Below are positions 1 to 5,729 of a DNA stretch of 5,729 bases, in pieces. The notes below the pieces were generated by a model. It saw only the letters and a list, made by a program, of their open reading frames with translations, had not been told where the DNA came from and searched no databases. The position numbers and the translations under genes are program-made. The number at the start of each line of letters is the position of its first letter. Position 1 is the stretch's first letter. The stretch spans positions 1-5,729 of the forward strand of contig CAZHPS010000452.1 in NCBI GenBank assembly GCA_964534335.1, given 5' to 3'. The stretch comes from JAABRU01 sp964534335. Lineage in GTDB: Bacteria; Desulfobacterota; Desulfobacteria; Desulfobacterales; Desulfococcaceae.

Positions 1-45
1 AAACCAGATTTTCTGAAAACTTTATACCCGAATATTTATGGAACT

Positions 46-1458
46 CTACTTATATCCAATTTCTCCGCACAATTCAAGCACATTCGGAAATTTTGATTTC
101 TGAAACATTTCCTTTGCAGAAACCGTTTTGTCAGTCAGAAAATCCATAAGATTTTTCTCGTTATTACGGCAGTCTTTGAGTTTGTCTGCTGCTGATCGGC
201 GGAGTTTTCCAAGAGATTCAACAAATTTTTCCCGATCCAGTTGAGCCGACATTGCATTCAGTCTGCCGATTAAAGAGGGAGAAGGGAGTTTTTTCTTAAA
301 CTGCCCCATATCCGACATTGCATCCAAAGCAACCTGTTTACGGACTGCGTTTTGAATCAATGTTTTCAGAATATTTTTGGCAGTCTGCGGCATCTGCGCT
401 GTCGGTTTTTGAATTTCAGGCTTTTTCAAAATTGTTTCTGTCAATTCATCTTCTGTCTGCCATCCCAGAATGCACTGCCCGAAACCTTCATGGGTTCTTT
501 CTCCAACACCGGTTTTCTGCAGTTCTGCCAGCCGCGTCAGATCTGCTTCATCTGATACCTCAAGCAGAAAGCAGGAACCTGCCTGAAAACAGGTTTCAGA
601 AGGCTTTTTCATCCGCCAGACACTTACAAAGGTTTCCGCATCCTCCTGCCGGATAAAGAATTTGCTGATTTTCACCCCCAGATATTTTTCCAATACACAC
701 GGATCTGTGGTTGAAAATCCATTCTCATTATACAGAATCGTATCGGACAAAAGAGTGAGAGAAATTTCTGTGTCGGATGTTACTTTGTCAGAAACTGGCT
801 GCGGATTTTTATCAATGAATTCAAAACTGATTTTGCCGTACTGGGCATTTTTGGATCGTCCGATATAACCCGTCCATGTGCTTCCGCAGACAGCAGCAAG
901 ATTTTGCAGTGCCTCTGCACTGCCTTTTATAACGCCCTGAAACGTCTGGCCTTCTGCTATGGATTCATAATTGAAGATGATTGCATCTTTGGAAATGCCG
1001 GTTTCACGGTCTCTGGCATGGTGAAAATTCAAACCTGTTTCCACTTCTGTAAATGCAATATTTTCATCATCCAAATGGCAAAAACAGCGTATGGCTTTTG
1101 TCTGCTCTTCCGGTTCTTCATTCATCAGCAGCAGATCATAAATCTGTTCCCCCCGCTTTTCCTTTTGAATGGAATGGGGCGTTGGGAAATGAACATATTC
1201 TTTTCCTTTCTCATCCTTAAAAACAGCAAAAGCATTGCCAAAGCAAATGTCCCCTGCAAGAAAGAAGTGGTGAAATTCATTGCTTGAAGAAGCTGCTTCT
1301 GAAGTGATGTTTTTTTGATTCAAAAACCGCGCAGCAATCATTCCCAGAACCGATGTGCCTGGGATATATTGGAGTGTTCCCACCATGTTTGTATCGCCGG
1401 ATCGTGCAGAAAGGATAATCGGCGCAAGGTTTTTAATTTGGTATCTTAACTGTTGCAT
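46..1458 (-). CDS. csx10: Csx10-like double-RAMP protein (Cas5-type subunit of a type III CRISPR complex)
   Basis: Predicted Cas5-group RAMP subunit that would cap the crRNA 5' end in a type III effector complex. The N-terminal half (residues about 1-215) starts with a RAMP strand and the motif YIPG at 31-34 followed by a helix, the usual 'YIPGs.lrG.lA' signature of Csx10, and ends in a glycine-rich loop, GYIGRSKNAQYGK, at 197-209. A second RAMP fold (about 230-333) ends in another glycine-rich loop, GVGERTHEGFGQ, at 317-328. Residues from about 340 to 470 form a charged, mostly helical extension. The 470-residue length suits a two-domain Csx10. The ATG at 1458 is supported by GGAGG four bases upstream, and it overlaps the end of the preceding RAMP gene by 13 bases, so translation is probably coupled. 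The stop is TAG at 46-48. The RAMP assignment is firm; the Csx10 name rests on motif recall and could be another Cas5/Cas7-like RAMP. Confidence 0.78.
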   Translation of the reverse strand: MQQLRYQIKNLAPIILSARSGDTNMVGTLQYIPGTSVLGMIAARFLNQKNITSEAASSSNEFHHFFLAGDICFGNAFAVFKDEKGKEYVHFPTPHSIQKEKRGEQIYDLLLMNEEPEEQTKAIRCFCHLDDENIAFTEVETGLNFHHARDRETGISKDAIIFNYESIAEGQTFQGVIKGSAEALQNLAAVCGSTWTGYIGRSKNAQYGKISFEFIDKNPQPVSDKVTSDTEISLTLLSDTILYNENGFSTTDPCVLEKYLGVKISKFFIRQEDAETFVSVWRMKKPSETCFQAGSCFLLEVSDEADLTRLAELQKTGVGERTHEGFGQCILGWQTEDELTETILKKPEIQKPTAQMPQTAKNILKTLIQNAVRKQVALDAMSDMGQFKKKLPSPSLIGRLNAMSAQLDREKFVESLGKLRRSAADKLKDCRNNEKNLMDFLTDKTVSAKEMFQKSKFPNVLELCGEIGYK

Positions 1459-2105
1459 AATGCCTCCAATTTGCTTTGCGCAGAGATTTCTTTTTCTCCG
1501 TCCATAAGTCTGCAGCGCACTTCCCCAAGTCCCCTGTTCCGGTTTGTGCCAAAATGCCTGAAATTCATACAGGCCAGAGCAAGAGTTTCCAAGATTTCTT
1601 TATCGGATGTGTCAACAGAAATCTCCCCAATGAACACCTGACCTTTTCTGATCATCCGGCTGGTTCTCAATGAACCTTCAGCCGCAGTGCCGTCATTCTC
1701 ATCAATGCGTGTCTGCTGCCGGATTTCCGTAAAAGTTTCCAGTATGCTGTTTTTGGACAGAAATGCTTTGTATTTTTCGCTTTGCAGAAAATATTCCAGC
1801 CATGCTTTGGTGGCATCATAGTTTTCAATCACCAGATTGGAAAAATACACAGGCGCAGACTGTTCTTTTCCCACTTCTCCGAAAATATGGGAAATCGGAA
1901 GATCAAAACAGATAGAGGCAGATTTGAACATATCCCTGATTTCATTTGCCGCATCCAGCAGACAGCCTTTGATTCGTTTTGCCGGAATAAAGGGAATACC
2001 AATGTCATCAAAAACAATATCCGAATCAATGATTGCGCCGTACCCCTGCCCCGAACCAGCGAGCGCTGATGAAAGAAGTTCCAGTTTCAGTTGACAGGTT
2101 TTCAT
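1446..2105 (-). CDS. Csm3/Cas7-like RAMP protein, type III CRISPR backbone with conserved catalytic Asp
   Basis: Predicted Cas7-family backbone subunit that binds crRNA and cuts target RNA. The start of the protein aligns by eye with Csm3: residues 22-47 (GAIIDSDIVFDD, then PFIPAKRIKG) match the Csm3 segment in which GAID carries the catalytic Asp33 and a 'PGSSLKG' motif follows. Asp27 is the equivalent residue here. A thumb-like segment with TRID at 132-135 and GSLRTSRMIRKG at 144-155 comes next, and a glycine-rich loop, FGTNRNRGLGEV, lies at 185-196. At 219 residues it has the size of Csm3 and is a single-domain RAMP. Its ATG overlaps the TGA of the Cas10-like gene (ATGA), with AAGGAGG six bases upstream; its TAA lies inside the start of the Csx10-like gene. 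I see only one such Cas7-like gene in the window. It could also be called Cmr4-like; the RAMP superfamily call is much surer than the subtype. Confidence 0.85.
   Translation of the reverse strand: MKTCQLKLELLSSALAGSGQGYGAIIDSDIVFDDIGIPFIPAKRIKGCLLDAANEIRDMFKSASICFDLPISHIFGEVGKEQSAPVYFSNLVIENYDATKAWLEYFLQSEKYKAFLSKNSILETFTEIRQQTRIDENDGTAAEGSLRTSRMIRKGQVFIGEISVDTSDKEILETLALACMNFRHFGTNRNRGLGEVRCRLMDGEKEISAQSKLEALCNS
1463..1467 (-). promoter_or_regulatory. Ribosome binding site of the Csx10-like gene
   Basis: GGAGG on the minus strand, four bases before the ATG at 1458, inside the 3' end of the Csm3-like gene. It supports the 13-base overlap start over later in-frame ATGs. Confidence 0.7.
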
Positions 2106-3676
2106 TGCTTACCTCCTTTTTCCAATGCGTGTTTCGGATAAAATTCAGTGATTTCTATCATATCATAATAGATGGTCTTCTCATTGAAAACAGTTTCGTG
2201 ATAGTTGACTTTTCCCGGCATTTCCGGCAGAGATCTGTCTCTGAATTTCGTTTCAGCAACAAACTTATCATGATCGGGTTTTGATAATGACAGCACACTC
2301 TGCAGAGCCTTGATTTTGCTTCTGGGAAAATCGTGTTTCAGTTTTCCTGCCAGTTCAATCATGAGATCAAGACTTTGCTCATCACCGCTATGGGCAGGTA
2401 TCAATTTGTAAGGACGATTGAGCAGATTGCCTTCGGGAGCCTGAAAATGATTTTGCCGAATATGATCCAGACTGCCGAAAATACCGCTCATGGAAACATG
2501 AAAGTCCAGAGCAGAGATCATTTTTTCCGGATTTTCTTCTTTGCCATTCAGAAACTTGGCACTGGTGCATAATTCCCCAGACAATTCATATCCTCTGTAA
2601 AAGGGATATTTGTTCTTGATGATGGCAATACCCGCGCACGCTGTGAGTTTCTTTTTGTCACTCACTGTTTTTTTCTCAAAAGATTCAATAAACTGCTTGG
2701 CAAAATAAATCCCCAGTTTTCCATCACAGACAAAGGTGACATCATCTCCGCCCAGAACAATGGGAGTCAGAGGAAGGCAGTATTTGCCCTCATCCTTCGG
2801 ATATGCGGAAGGTTTGAAATCTAAATCATTTTCCATTATCGTTCGATAGTTATCAACCACATGACTGACCAGTTCAGAGAAGGCTTTCACAGTTGCCTGA
2901 TTAACACTTACAGAAAGTTCTCTGATGGCTTTCAGAGAATTCGCATTCTGAAACCGTTTTGCCATGCGATTGCCGTCAATGTGAACCACCGCGATATGGC
3001 TGTCTTCCCCTTTGAGACTGCCCATTTTTTCAAACTCATTGGGAAAGCAGTATATATCTTGCAGTTGAGATTTGAAAGCATCCTGAAAATAATCTCTGGC
3101 AGGTTTTGCAGCGTTCAGTTTTGCGCCTGTTACAGAAGAGATAAATTTTTTTTCATCTTTGTCCCAATCTTCTGCTGAAAGCCCGCTCTGACGGCATTCT
3201 GCTGTAATCCCATGACGGGGGATAACAGTCTGGGGAATATACTTTGCCTTGTTTTCTTTTAACTCTTTAAAGAGATCATCCAGACTCTTTTTAAAATCAT
3301 CCGTTTTAAACTGTCTTATGGCAGCAGCAGTGACAATGCCAGGCGTTTTAACCAGCAGCAGGCGTGACCATGCTTTGATCACCTGCTTTGCCGTGTCCTC
3401 TTCCTGAAACAGCAGCAGCGCATTTCCCCCTCCGATATATCCGATTTCAAATGGTTCTTTGGAAATTCGGATGTCAGCAGGATTGCTTTTCCATGCTTCC
3501 CATGAAGAATCATAGCTTTTCCCAAAGACTTGGGAAACAGCCTGTTTCAGATGAGTGTCAAATATTTCATGCTGAATCAGATGGGACGCTCCCATATTGG
3601 TTTTCAGGGTGTTGCTTTGAAAAATATAACTCTGAATGGAAACCGCTTCGAGCAGTACACCGTGACAGGTGTTCAT
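2102..3676 (-). CDS. cas10: HD-less Cas10-like protein with intact GGDD cyclase palm (Cas10/Cmr2 family)
   Basis: Predicted large subunit and cyclic oligoadenylate synthase of a type III CRISPR complex. The chain starts directly in palm 1: SIQSYIFQSNTLKTNMGAS (13-31) matches the Cmr2/Cas10 'IQ.fIf.s..l....GAS' signature. The palm 1 active-site turn is degenerate (GGGN, 82-85), as is usual for the non-catalytic palm. A segment at 154-196 (RHGITAEC, then ISSVTGAKL) matches the Cas10 linker, but only one of the usual zinc-binding cysteines (C161) is obvious. Palm 2 has the metal-binding Asp234 in HIDGN, an intact GGDD at 309-312, and the following CAGIAIIKNKYPFYRGYELS block (347-366) typical of active Cas10. 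There is no N-terminal HD nuclease, so at 524 residues it is shorter than common Cas10 (about 750-1000). The ATG at 3676 has AAGGAGG just upstream and follows the CARF gene by 12 bases. DNase activity is not expected; cyclase activity is inferred from the motif. Confidence 0.87.
   Translation of the reverse strand: MNTCHGVLLEAVSIQSYIFQSNTLKTNMGASHLIQHEIFDTHLKQAVSQVFGKSYDSSWEAWKSNPADIRISKEPFEIGYIGGGNALLLFQEEDTAKQVIKAWSRLLLVKTPGIVTAAAIRQFKTDDFKKSLDDLFKELKENKAKYIPQTVIPRHGITAECRQSGLSAEDWDKDEKKFISSVTGAKLNAAKPARDYFQDAFKSQLQDIYCFPNEFEKMGSLKGEDSHIAVVHIDGNRMAKRFQNANSLKAIRELSVSVNQATVKAFSELVSHVVDNYRTIMENDLDFKPSAYPKDEGKYCLPLTPIVLGGDDVTFVCDGKLGIYFAKQFIESFEKKTVSDKKKLTACAGIAIIKNKYPFYRGYELSGELCTSAKFLNGKEENPEKMISALDFHVSMSGIFGSLDHIRQNHFQAPEGNLLNRPYKLIPAHSGDEQSLDLMIELAGKLKHDFPRSKIKALQSVLSLSKPDHDKFVAETKFRDRSLPEMPGKVNYHETVFNEKTIYYDMIEITEFYPKHALEKGGKQ
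2112..2118 (-). promoter_or_regulatory. Ribosome binding site of the Csm3-like gene
   Basis: AAGGAGG on the minus strand, six bases before the ATG at 2105 and inside the last codons of the Cas10-like gene (Gly-Gly-Lys-Gln). It supports the ATGA overlap start. Confidence 0.75.
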
Positions 3677-3680
3677 AACA

Positions 3681-3687
3681 CCTCCTT
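3681..3687 (-). promoter_or_regulatory. Ribosome binding site of the Cas10-like gene
   Basis: AAGGAGG on the minus strand lies in the 12-base gap between the CARF stop and the ATG at 3676. GGAGG is only four bases from the start. It lets this gene be translated even though the gene upstream is broken. Confidence 0.75.
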
Positions 3688-3688
3688 T

Positions 3689-4897
3689 TTATTCGCTGAA
3701 AACAAATTTTTTGATCTCTCTGATCAATGTTTCCTTTTTCAGATCTTCTTCTCCCAATACCAGAATATTCCCTTTATTTCCACCGGTATCATACATCAAC
3801 TCTGCCTGAACCTGATCTCTGTTTTTATCATTCATTCCGGACACAAGAATTGACTTGGATTCATCCCCGCCAATCTGCCGGGTGCGGTGGATGATTTCAA
3901 ATCCTTTGTTCTTGCAATATTTTCCGTCATCGGTCGTGCAGGAAATTCCTGTCAGTTGATAGCCATTGATGAGAACAACATCCAGTTCAAAATCCAAATT
4001 TCCAGTCCATTCAGGTTTTTTGATTACCCAATTTTGCTCTGCCCGGATATTGTCTTTTGATAAATGTTCTTGAACAGTATTTGCGACATAATATTCCAGC
4101 CAGTCTCCGTCGAGAAATTTCACCGGAGCCTTTATTTTTCTTTTCTCAGGTTCATACCTGAAATCACCGTTTGTGTCAAACAGACGATAATCATCAGGCA
4201 TGTTGTTAATAACAGACATCAACGTCTCATTGGGGTTGAATTCTTTCAGACGTTTCAGATTTGATTTGGAAAGTTCCTTAACCTTTTCTGCGAGATTCCC
4301 GTTTTCATTCAAAAACATATCCCGATTGTAACCGCCTTCCCCATAAAAATTTTCCAGTCTGCCATTTTCAACGAGTTCCTGAAAAATCTTCAGAGACTCA
4401 GAAAACTCAAAATCTTTTGCTTTGTTCTTTCTTTCAAATCCGTGAAGCCGGATCATTTCATCCATAGAAAGAGAAACTTTTTTCCGCAGATCATTCTCAA
4501 TAACACCGGATTCATCTGAAATAAGACGGAAATTTCTGGCATCCAGATAGGAAAACTGTGTTTCCACCTTTTTCAGTTCTTTCAAAATCCAATAGATATG
4601 CGTACTCATGGATTTGGTGCCGCCGGTATAATTCAGATGAATACCTTTTTTGACATTAAGTTTATCAAGAATTTGCTGTCTGATGTCATTTTGTATGGAA
4701 ACCGCATTGCTGACATCTGAAAGGGATGCTCCTTTAAGGGGGAACAGATCCGGTCTGCTTTGTTTCCATCGTTTCTCCAGAATCGTTTCAAGATTATCTG
4801 CCTGTTCCTTTGTTCCGGACTGGAAAGGATTCTTTTCCGAATACACCAGCCATATTTTTTCCAGCTTCGGATTTTCCTGCAGAAAATAGTCGGCCAC
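3689..4897 (-). CDS. CARF-domain protein with PD-(D/E)xK-like nuclease domain, 5' end removed by IS insertion
   Basis: Predicted cyclic oligoadenylate-activated effector nuclease of the Card1/Can2 (DUF1887-like) type. The N-terminal half is a CARF Rossmann fold. In-frame host codons before the GTG at 4897 read NFVV, continuing into ADYFL, as in CARF proteins whose first loop is 'G.nPlPn.V'. The CARF signature NYTGGTKSM lies at 89-97 (numbered from the GTG). A variable middle follows, then a restriction-endonuclease-like core: GDWLEYY at 264-270 (Glu268), ELDVV at 304-308 (Asp306) and ISCTT at 318-322, where an E-x-K would be expected, then FEIIHRTRQIGGDES at 333-347. The IS boundary at about 4908 removes the true start and probably some 10-15 residues carrying the first strand and ligand loop. 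The GTG has no Shine-Dalgarno sequence, so any product would depend on weak reinitiation after the transposase stop 18 bases upstream. The rest of the frame is open, suggesting a recent insertion. It is the first gene of the cassette and ends 12 bases before the Cas10-like gene. Confidence 0.8.
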   Translation of the reverse strand: MADYFLQENPKLEKIWLVYSEKNPFQSGTKEQADNLETILEKRWKQSRPDLFPLKGASLSDVSNAVSIQNDIRQQILDKLNVKKGIHLNYTGGTKSMSTHIYWILKELKKVETQFSYLDARNFRLISDESGVIENDLRKKVSLSMDEMIRLHGFERKNKAKDFEFSESLKIFQELVENGRLENFYGEGGYNRDMFLNENGNLAEKVKELSKSNLKRLKEFNPNETLMSVINNMPDDYRLFDTNGDFRYEPEKRKIKAPVKFLDGDWLEYYVANTVQEHLSKDNIRAEQNWVIKKPEWTGNLDFELDVVLINGYQLTGISCTTDDGKYCKNKGFEIIHRTRQIGGDESKSILVSGMNDKNRDQVQAELMYDTGGNKGNILVLGEEDLKKETLIREIKKFVFSE

Positions 4898-4908
4898 AAC
4901 AAAATTCG

Positions 4909-4932
4909 GGTAGTGCTACACAAGTAATGCTG
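4909..4932. repeat. IS terminal inverted repeat, transposase 3' side
   Basis: This is the boundary between IS and CARF gene. It starts GGTAGTGCTA and continues with the 14 bases shared with the other end. The outer edge at 4909 is inferred from the GGT start typical of IS1 ends and from where the CARF reading frame becomes host-like; an error of 1-2 bases is possible. Confidence 0.8.
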
Positions 4933-5623
4933 AATTGAATTTCCATATAAAATAACGGATTGAACGTATATGATTATCATCTTTTTTGGAAAAGGAAAGA
5001 GTCTTTCTTACCAGCCGCGAAACGCGCTGCCGGAGTGTGCAGTTGAATCTTTCAATATGGTTCGTATGCCCCGTTTCCTTTCCGGAGGGTCTGTGCCTGT
5101 TTTCAGGTATAACCTTTTTATATGCTTCCAAAAAATCAGAATAACAGACTGCACACTGACGGTAAACACCCGGAAGGGATTTCCACAGTTTTTCCGCATC
5201 CTTCCGTGTTCTTTTTCCAATATGGAACCCTGTGATCTGACCGGAATTTCTGTCAAAGGCCAGCCATATCCATCTTTTCTTTTTCTTTTTTCTGACAAAA
5301 CTCCATATTTCATCAAGTTCAATGGACAGTTTGCTTTTTTCAGGTTTTATGATACTGTTATCATTTGGAATATTGTCTGTAATGCGACGAAAAAACAGAA
5401 GCAGCCATGTGAGAGAAACATTCATGACACGGCAGATGCCTCTCAGAGATATGCGTTCAACCAGCAGTTTTTCAATGATATTTTTTTCAAAACCGGAAAC
5501 TGTTTTTTTTTCACTGTCTTCCACAAACTGTCTGCCGCAGTCTTTGCAGCGGTGATTCTGTTTTCCGTTATGAATATGTCCGTTTTTTTTGATATTTTCG
5601 GAATTGCATTTCGGGCAGTTCAT
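4916..5623 (-). CDS. IS1-family transposase, single ORF
   Basis: DDE transposase that catalyses cut-and-paste or replicative movement of the surrounding element. The N-terminal InsA-like part carries a zinc ribbon with C3-x2-C6 and C26-x2-C29 (MNCPKC, then RCKDCGRQF) and a helix-turn-helix at about 58-75 (ISLRGICRVMNVS). The InsB-like catalytic part has Asp104 in ELDEIWSF, Asp163 in CYSDFLEAY and Glu191 in NHIERFN, followed by LRQRVSRL, the usual IS1 order. At 235 residues it equals InsA plus InsB joined in a single frame, so no programmed frameshift is needed, unlike classic IS1. The ATG at 5623 is set by AAAGGA seven bases upstream and by the CxxC motif at the N-terminus. The last codons and the TAG stop lie within the terminal inverted repeat. 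All catalytic residues are present, so the element may be active. Confidence 0.93.
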   Translation of the reverse strand: MNCPKCNSENIKKNGHIHNGKQNHRCKDCGRQFVEDSEKKTVSGFEKNIIEKLLVERISLRGICRVMNVSLTWLLLFFRRITDNIPNDNSIIKPEKSKLSIELDEIWSFVRKKKKKRWIWLAFDRNSGQITGFHIGKRTRKDAEKLWKSLPGVYRQCAVCYSDFLEAYKKVIPENRHRPSGKETGHTNHIERFNCTLRQRVSRLVRKTLSFSKKDDNHIRSIRYFIWKFNSALLV

Positions 5624-5630
5624 AAAAAAA

Positions 5631-5636
5631 TCCTTT
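5631..5636 (-). promoter_or_regulatory. Ribosome binding site of the transposase
   Basis: AAAGGA on the minus strand, seven bases (all T) before the ATG at 5623. It fixes the start just before the MNCPKC zinc-binding motif. Confidence 0.7.
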
Positions 5637-5671
5637 CACTGAACATTGTGATTTTAAAATTTCTCCGAAAA

Positions 5672-5700
5672 ATAATAATACATCTGTATGTATTTGTAAA
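5672..5700 (-). promoter_or_regulatory. Sigma70-type promoter of the transposase
   Basis: On the minus strand, TTTACA (5695-5700) and TATTAT (5672-5677) are separated by exactly 17 bases, a near-consensus pair. Transcription would start near 5665, leaving a leader of about 40 bases before the ATG at 5623. Because no terminator follows the transposase, this promoter may also drive the CRISPR genes downstream now that the IS separates them from their native promoter. The motif match is seen; the activity is inferred. Confidence 0.6.
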
Positions 5701-5715
5701 GTTTAAATGTTATAA

Positions 5716-5729
5716 CAGCATTACTTGTG
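5716..5729. repeat. IS terminal inverted repeat, transposase 5' side (cut by window edge)
   Basis: CAGCATTACTTGTG is the exact reverse complement of 4919-4932, 14 of 14 bases. The outer 10 or so bases are outside the window. Confidence 0.85.

Larger units (their letters stand above)
4909..5729 (-). mobile_element. IS1-family insertion sequence, nearly complete (far end just outside the window)
   Basis: One transposase gene is flanked by inverted ends. The end next to the CARF gene begins GGTAGTGCTACACAAG at 4909, which resembles the GGT-x-x-TG-x-T ends of IS1 elements. The 14 bases CACAAGTAATGCTG (4919-4932) recur inverted as the last 14 bases of the window (5716-5729). By symmetry the element should end about 10 bases beyond the window, giving a length near 830 bp, close to the 770-860 bp usual for the family. 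The 8-9 bp target duplication therefore cannot be seen; on the near side it would be AAAATTCG (4901-4908) or one base longer. It is inserted in the same direction as the CRISPR genes. No terminator separates the transposase from the genes that follow. Confidence 0.88.

Noticed and set aside
1..45. Possible terminator or next gene start downstream of the Csx10-like gene, with a small palindrome CAGAAAATCTG on the minus strand
   Set aside because: The stem is only four base pairs with no T run after it, and no Shine-Dalgarno plus start codon is visible in these 45 bases.
904..1287. Plus-strand open frame of 127 codons, and other plus-strand frames of 60-112 codons across 318-4264
   Set aside because: They lie opposite clear RAMP, Cas10 and CARF genes, have no ribosome binding sites that I can see, and their translations show no recognisable domain; they are antisense shadows of the real genes.
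4633..4980. Minus-strand 115-codon frame crossing the IS/CARF junction
   Set aside because: It joins IS end sequence to an out-of-frame reading of the CARF gene and has no family features; it is a product of the insertion.
5008..5322. Minus-strand 104-codon frame inside the transposase gene, which might suggest an IS1-like insB in another frame
   Set aside because: It overlaps the DDE region in a different frame and lacks the catalytic motifs, all of which are in the single 235-residue frame.
1..5729. CRISPR array
   Set aside because: No regularly spaced direct repeats are present; nearly all of the window is coding and the only clear repeat pair is the IS ends.

Overview
The window is a type III CRISPR-Cas effector operon whose first visible gene has been cut by an IS1-family insertion sequence. 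All genes lie on the minus strand, so the order of transcription runs from the right end of the window to the left. The organism cannot be named from the sequence. It is a bacterium with moderately AT-rich DNA (about 40% GC by eye) and strong GGAGG ribosome binding sites. The mix of a Csx10/Csm3-like type III cassette with a single-ORF IS1 transposase would fit a sulfate-reducing Desulfobacterota or a similar environmental bacterium, but this is a low-confidence guess.

Layout, right to left. Positions 4909-5729 hold nearly all of an IS1-family element: a good sigma70-type promoter, a 235-residue transposase with an N-terminal zinc ribbon and a complete D-D-E catalytic set, and matching terminal inverted repeats. 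The right end of the element runs about 10 bases past the window edge. At 4908 the host sequence resumes inside a gene for a CARF-domain protein with a C-terminal PD-(D/E)xK-like nuclease domain, which lacks only its first few residues because the IS sits there. Twelve bases after it comes an HD-less Cas10-like protein (524 residues) with an intact GGDD palm. It is followed, with a 4-base overlap, by a Csm3/Cas7-like RAMP (219 residues), and then, with a 13-base overlap, by a Csx10-like double RAMP protein (470 residues) that ends at 46. Only 45 bases remain to the left and no further gene is visible in them.

How the genes should work together (inference from families): the Cas7-like and Csx10-like RAMPs would form a crRNA-guided backbone, with the Cas7-like subunit cutting target RNA through Asp27. 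The Cas10-like subunit would make cyclic oligoadenylate on target binding, and the CARF nuclease would be the effector that senses it. There is no HD nuclease, Cas6, Cas1/Cas2, separate small subunit or CRISPR array in the window, so the system is either compact or continues outside it. The IS has probably disabled or weakened the signalling arm while leaving the three complex genes intact and probably transcribed from the transposase promoter.

Most notable points: the HD-less Cas10/Csm3/Csx10/CARF gene set, the IS inserted at the ligand-sensing end of the CARF gene, the unusual Ser-Cys-Thr in place of the nuclease Glu-x-Lys motif, and a helical C-terminal extension of the Csx10-like protein that may replace a missing small subunit.
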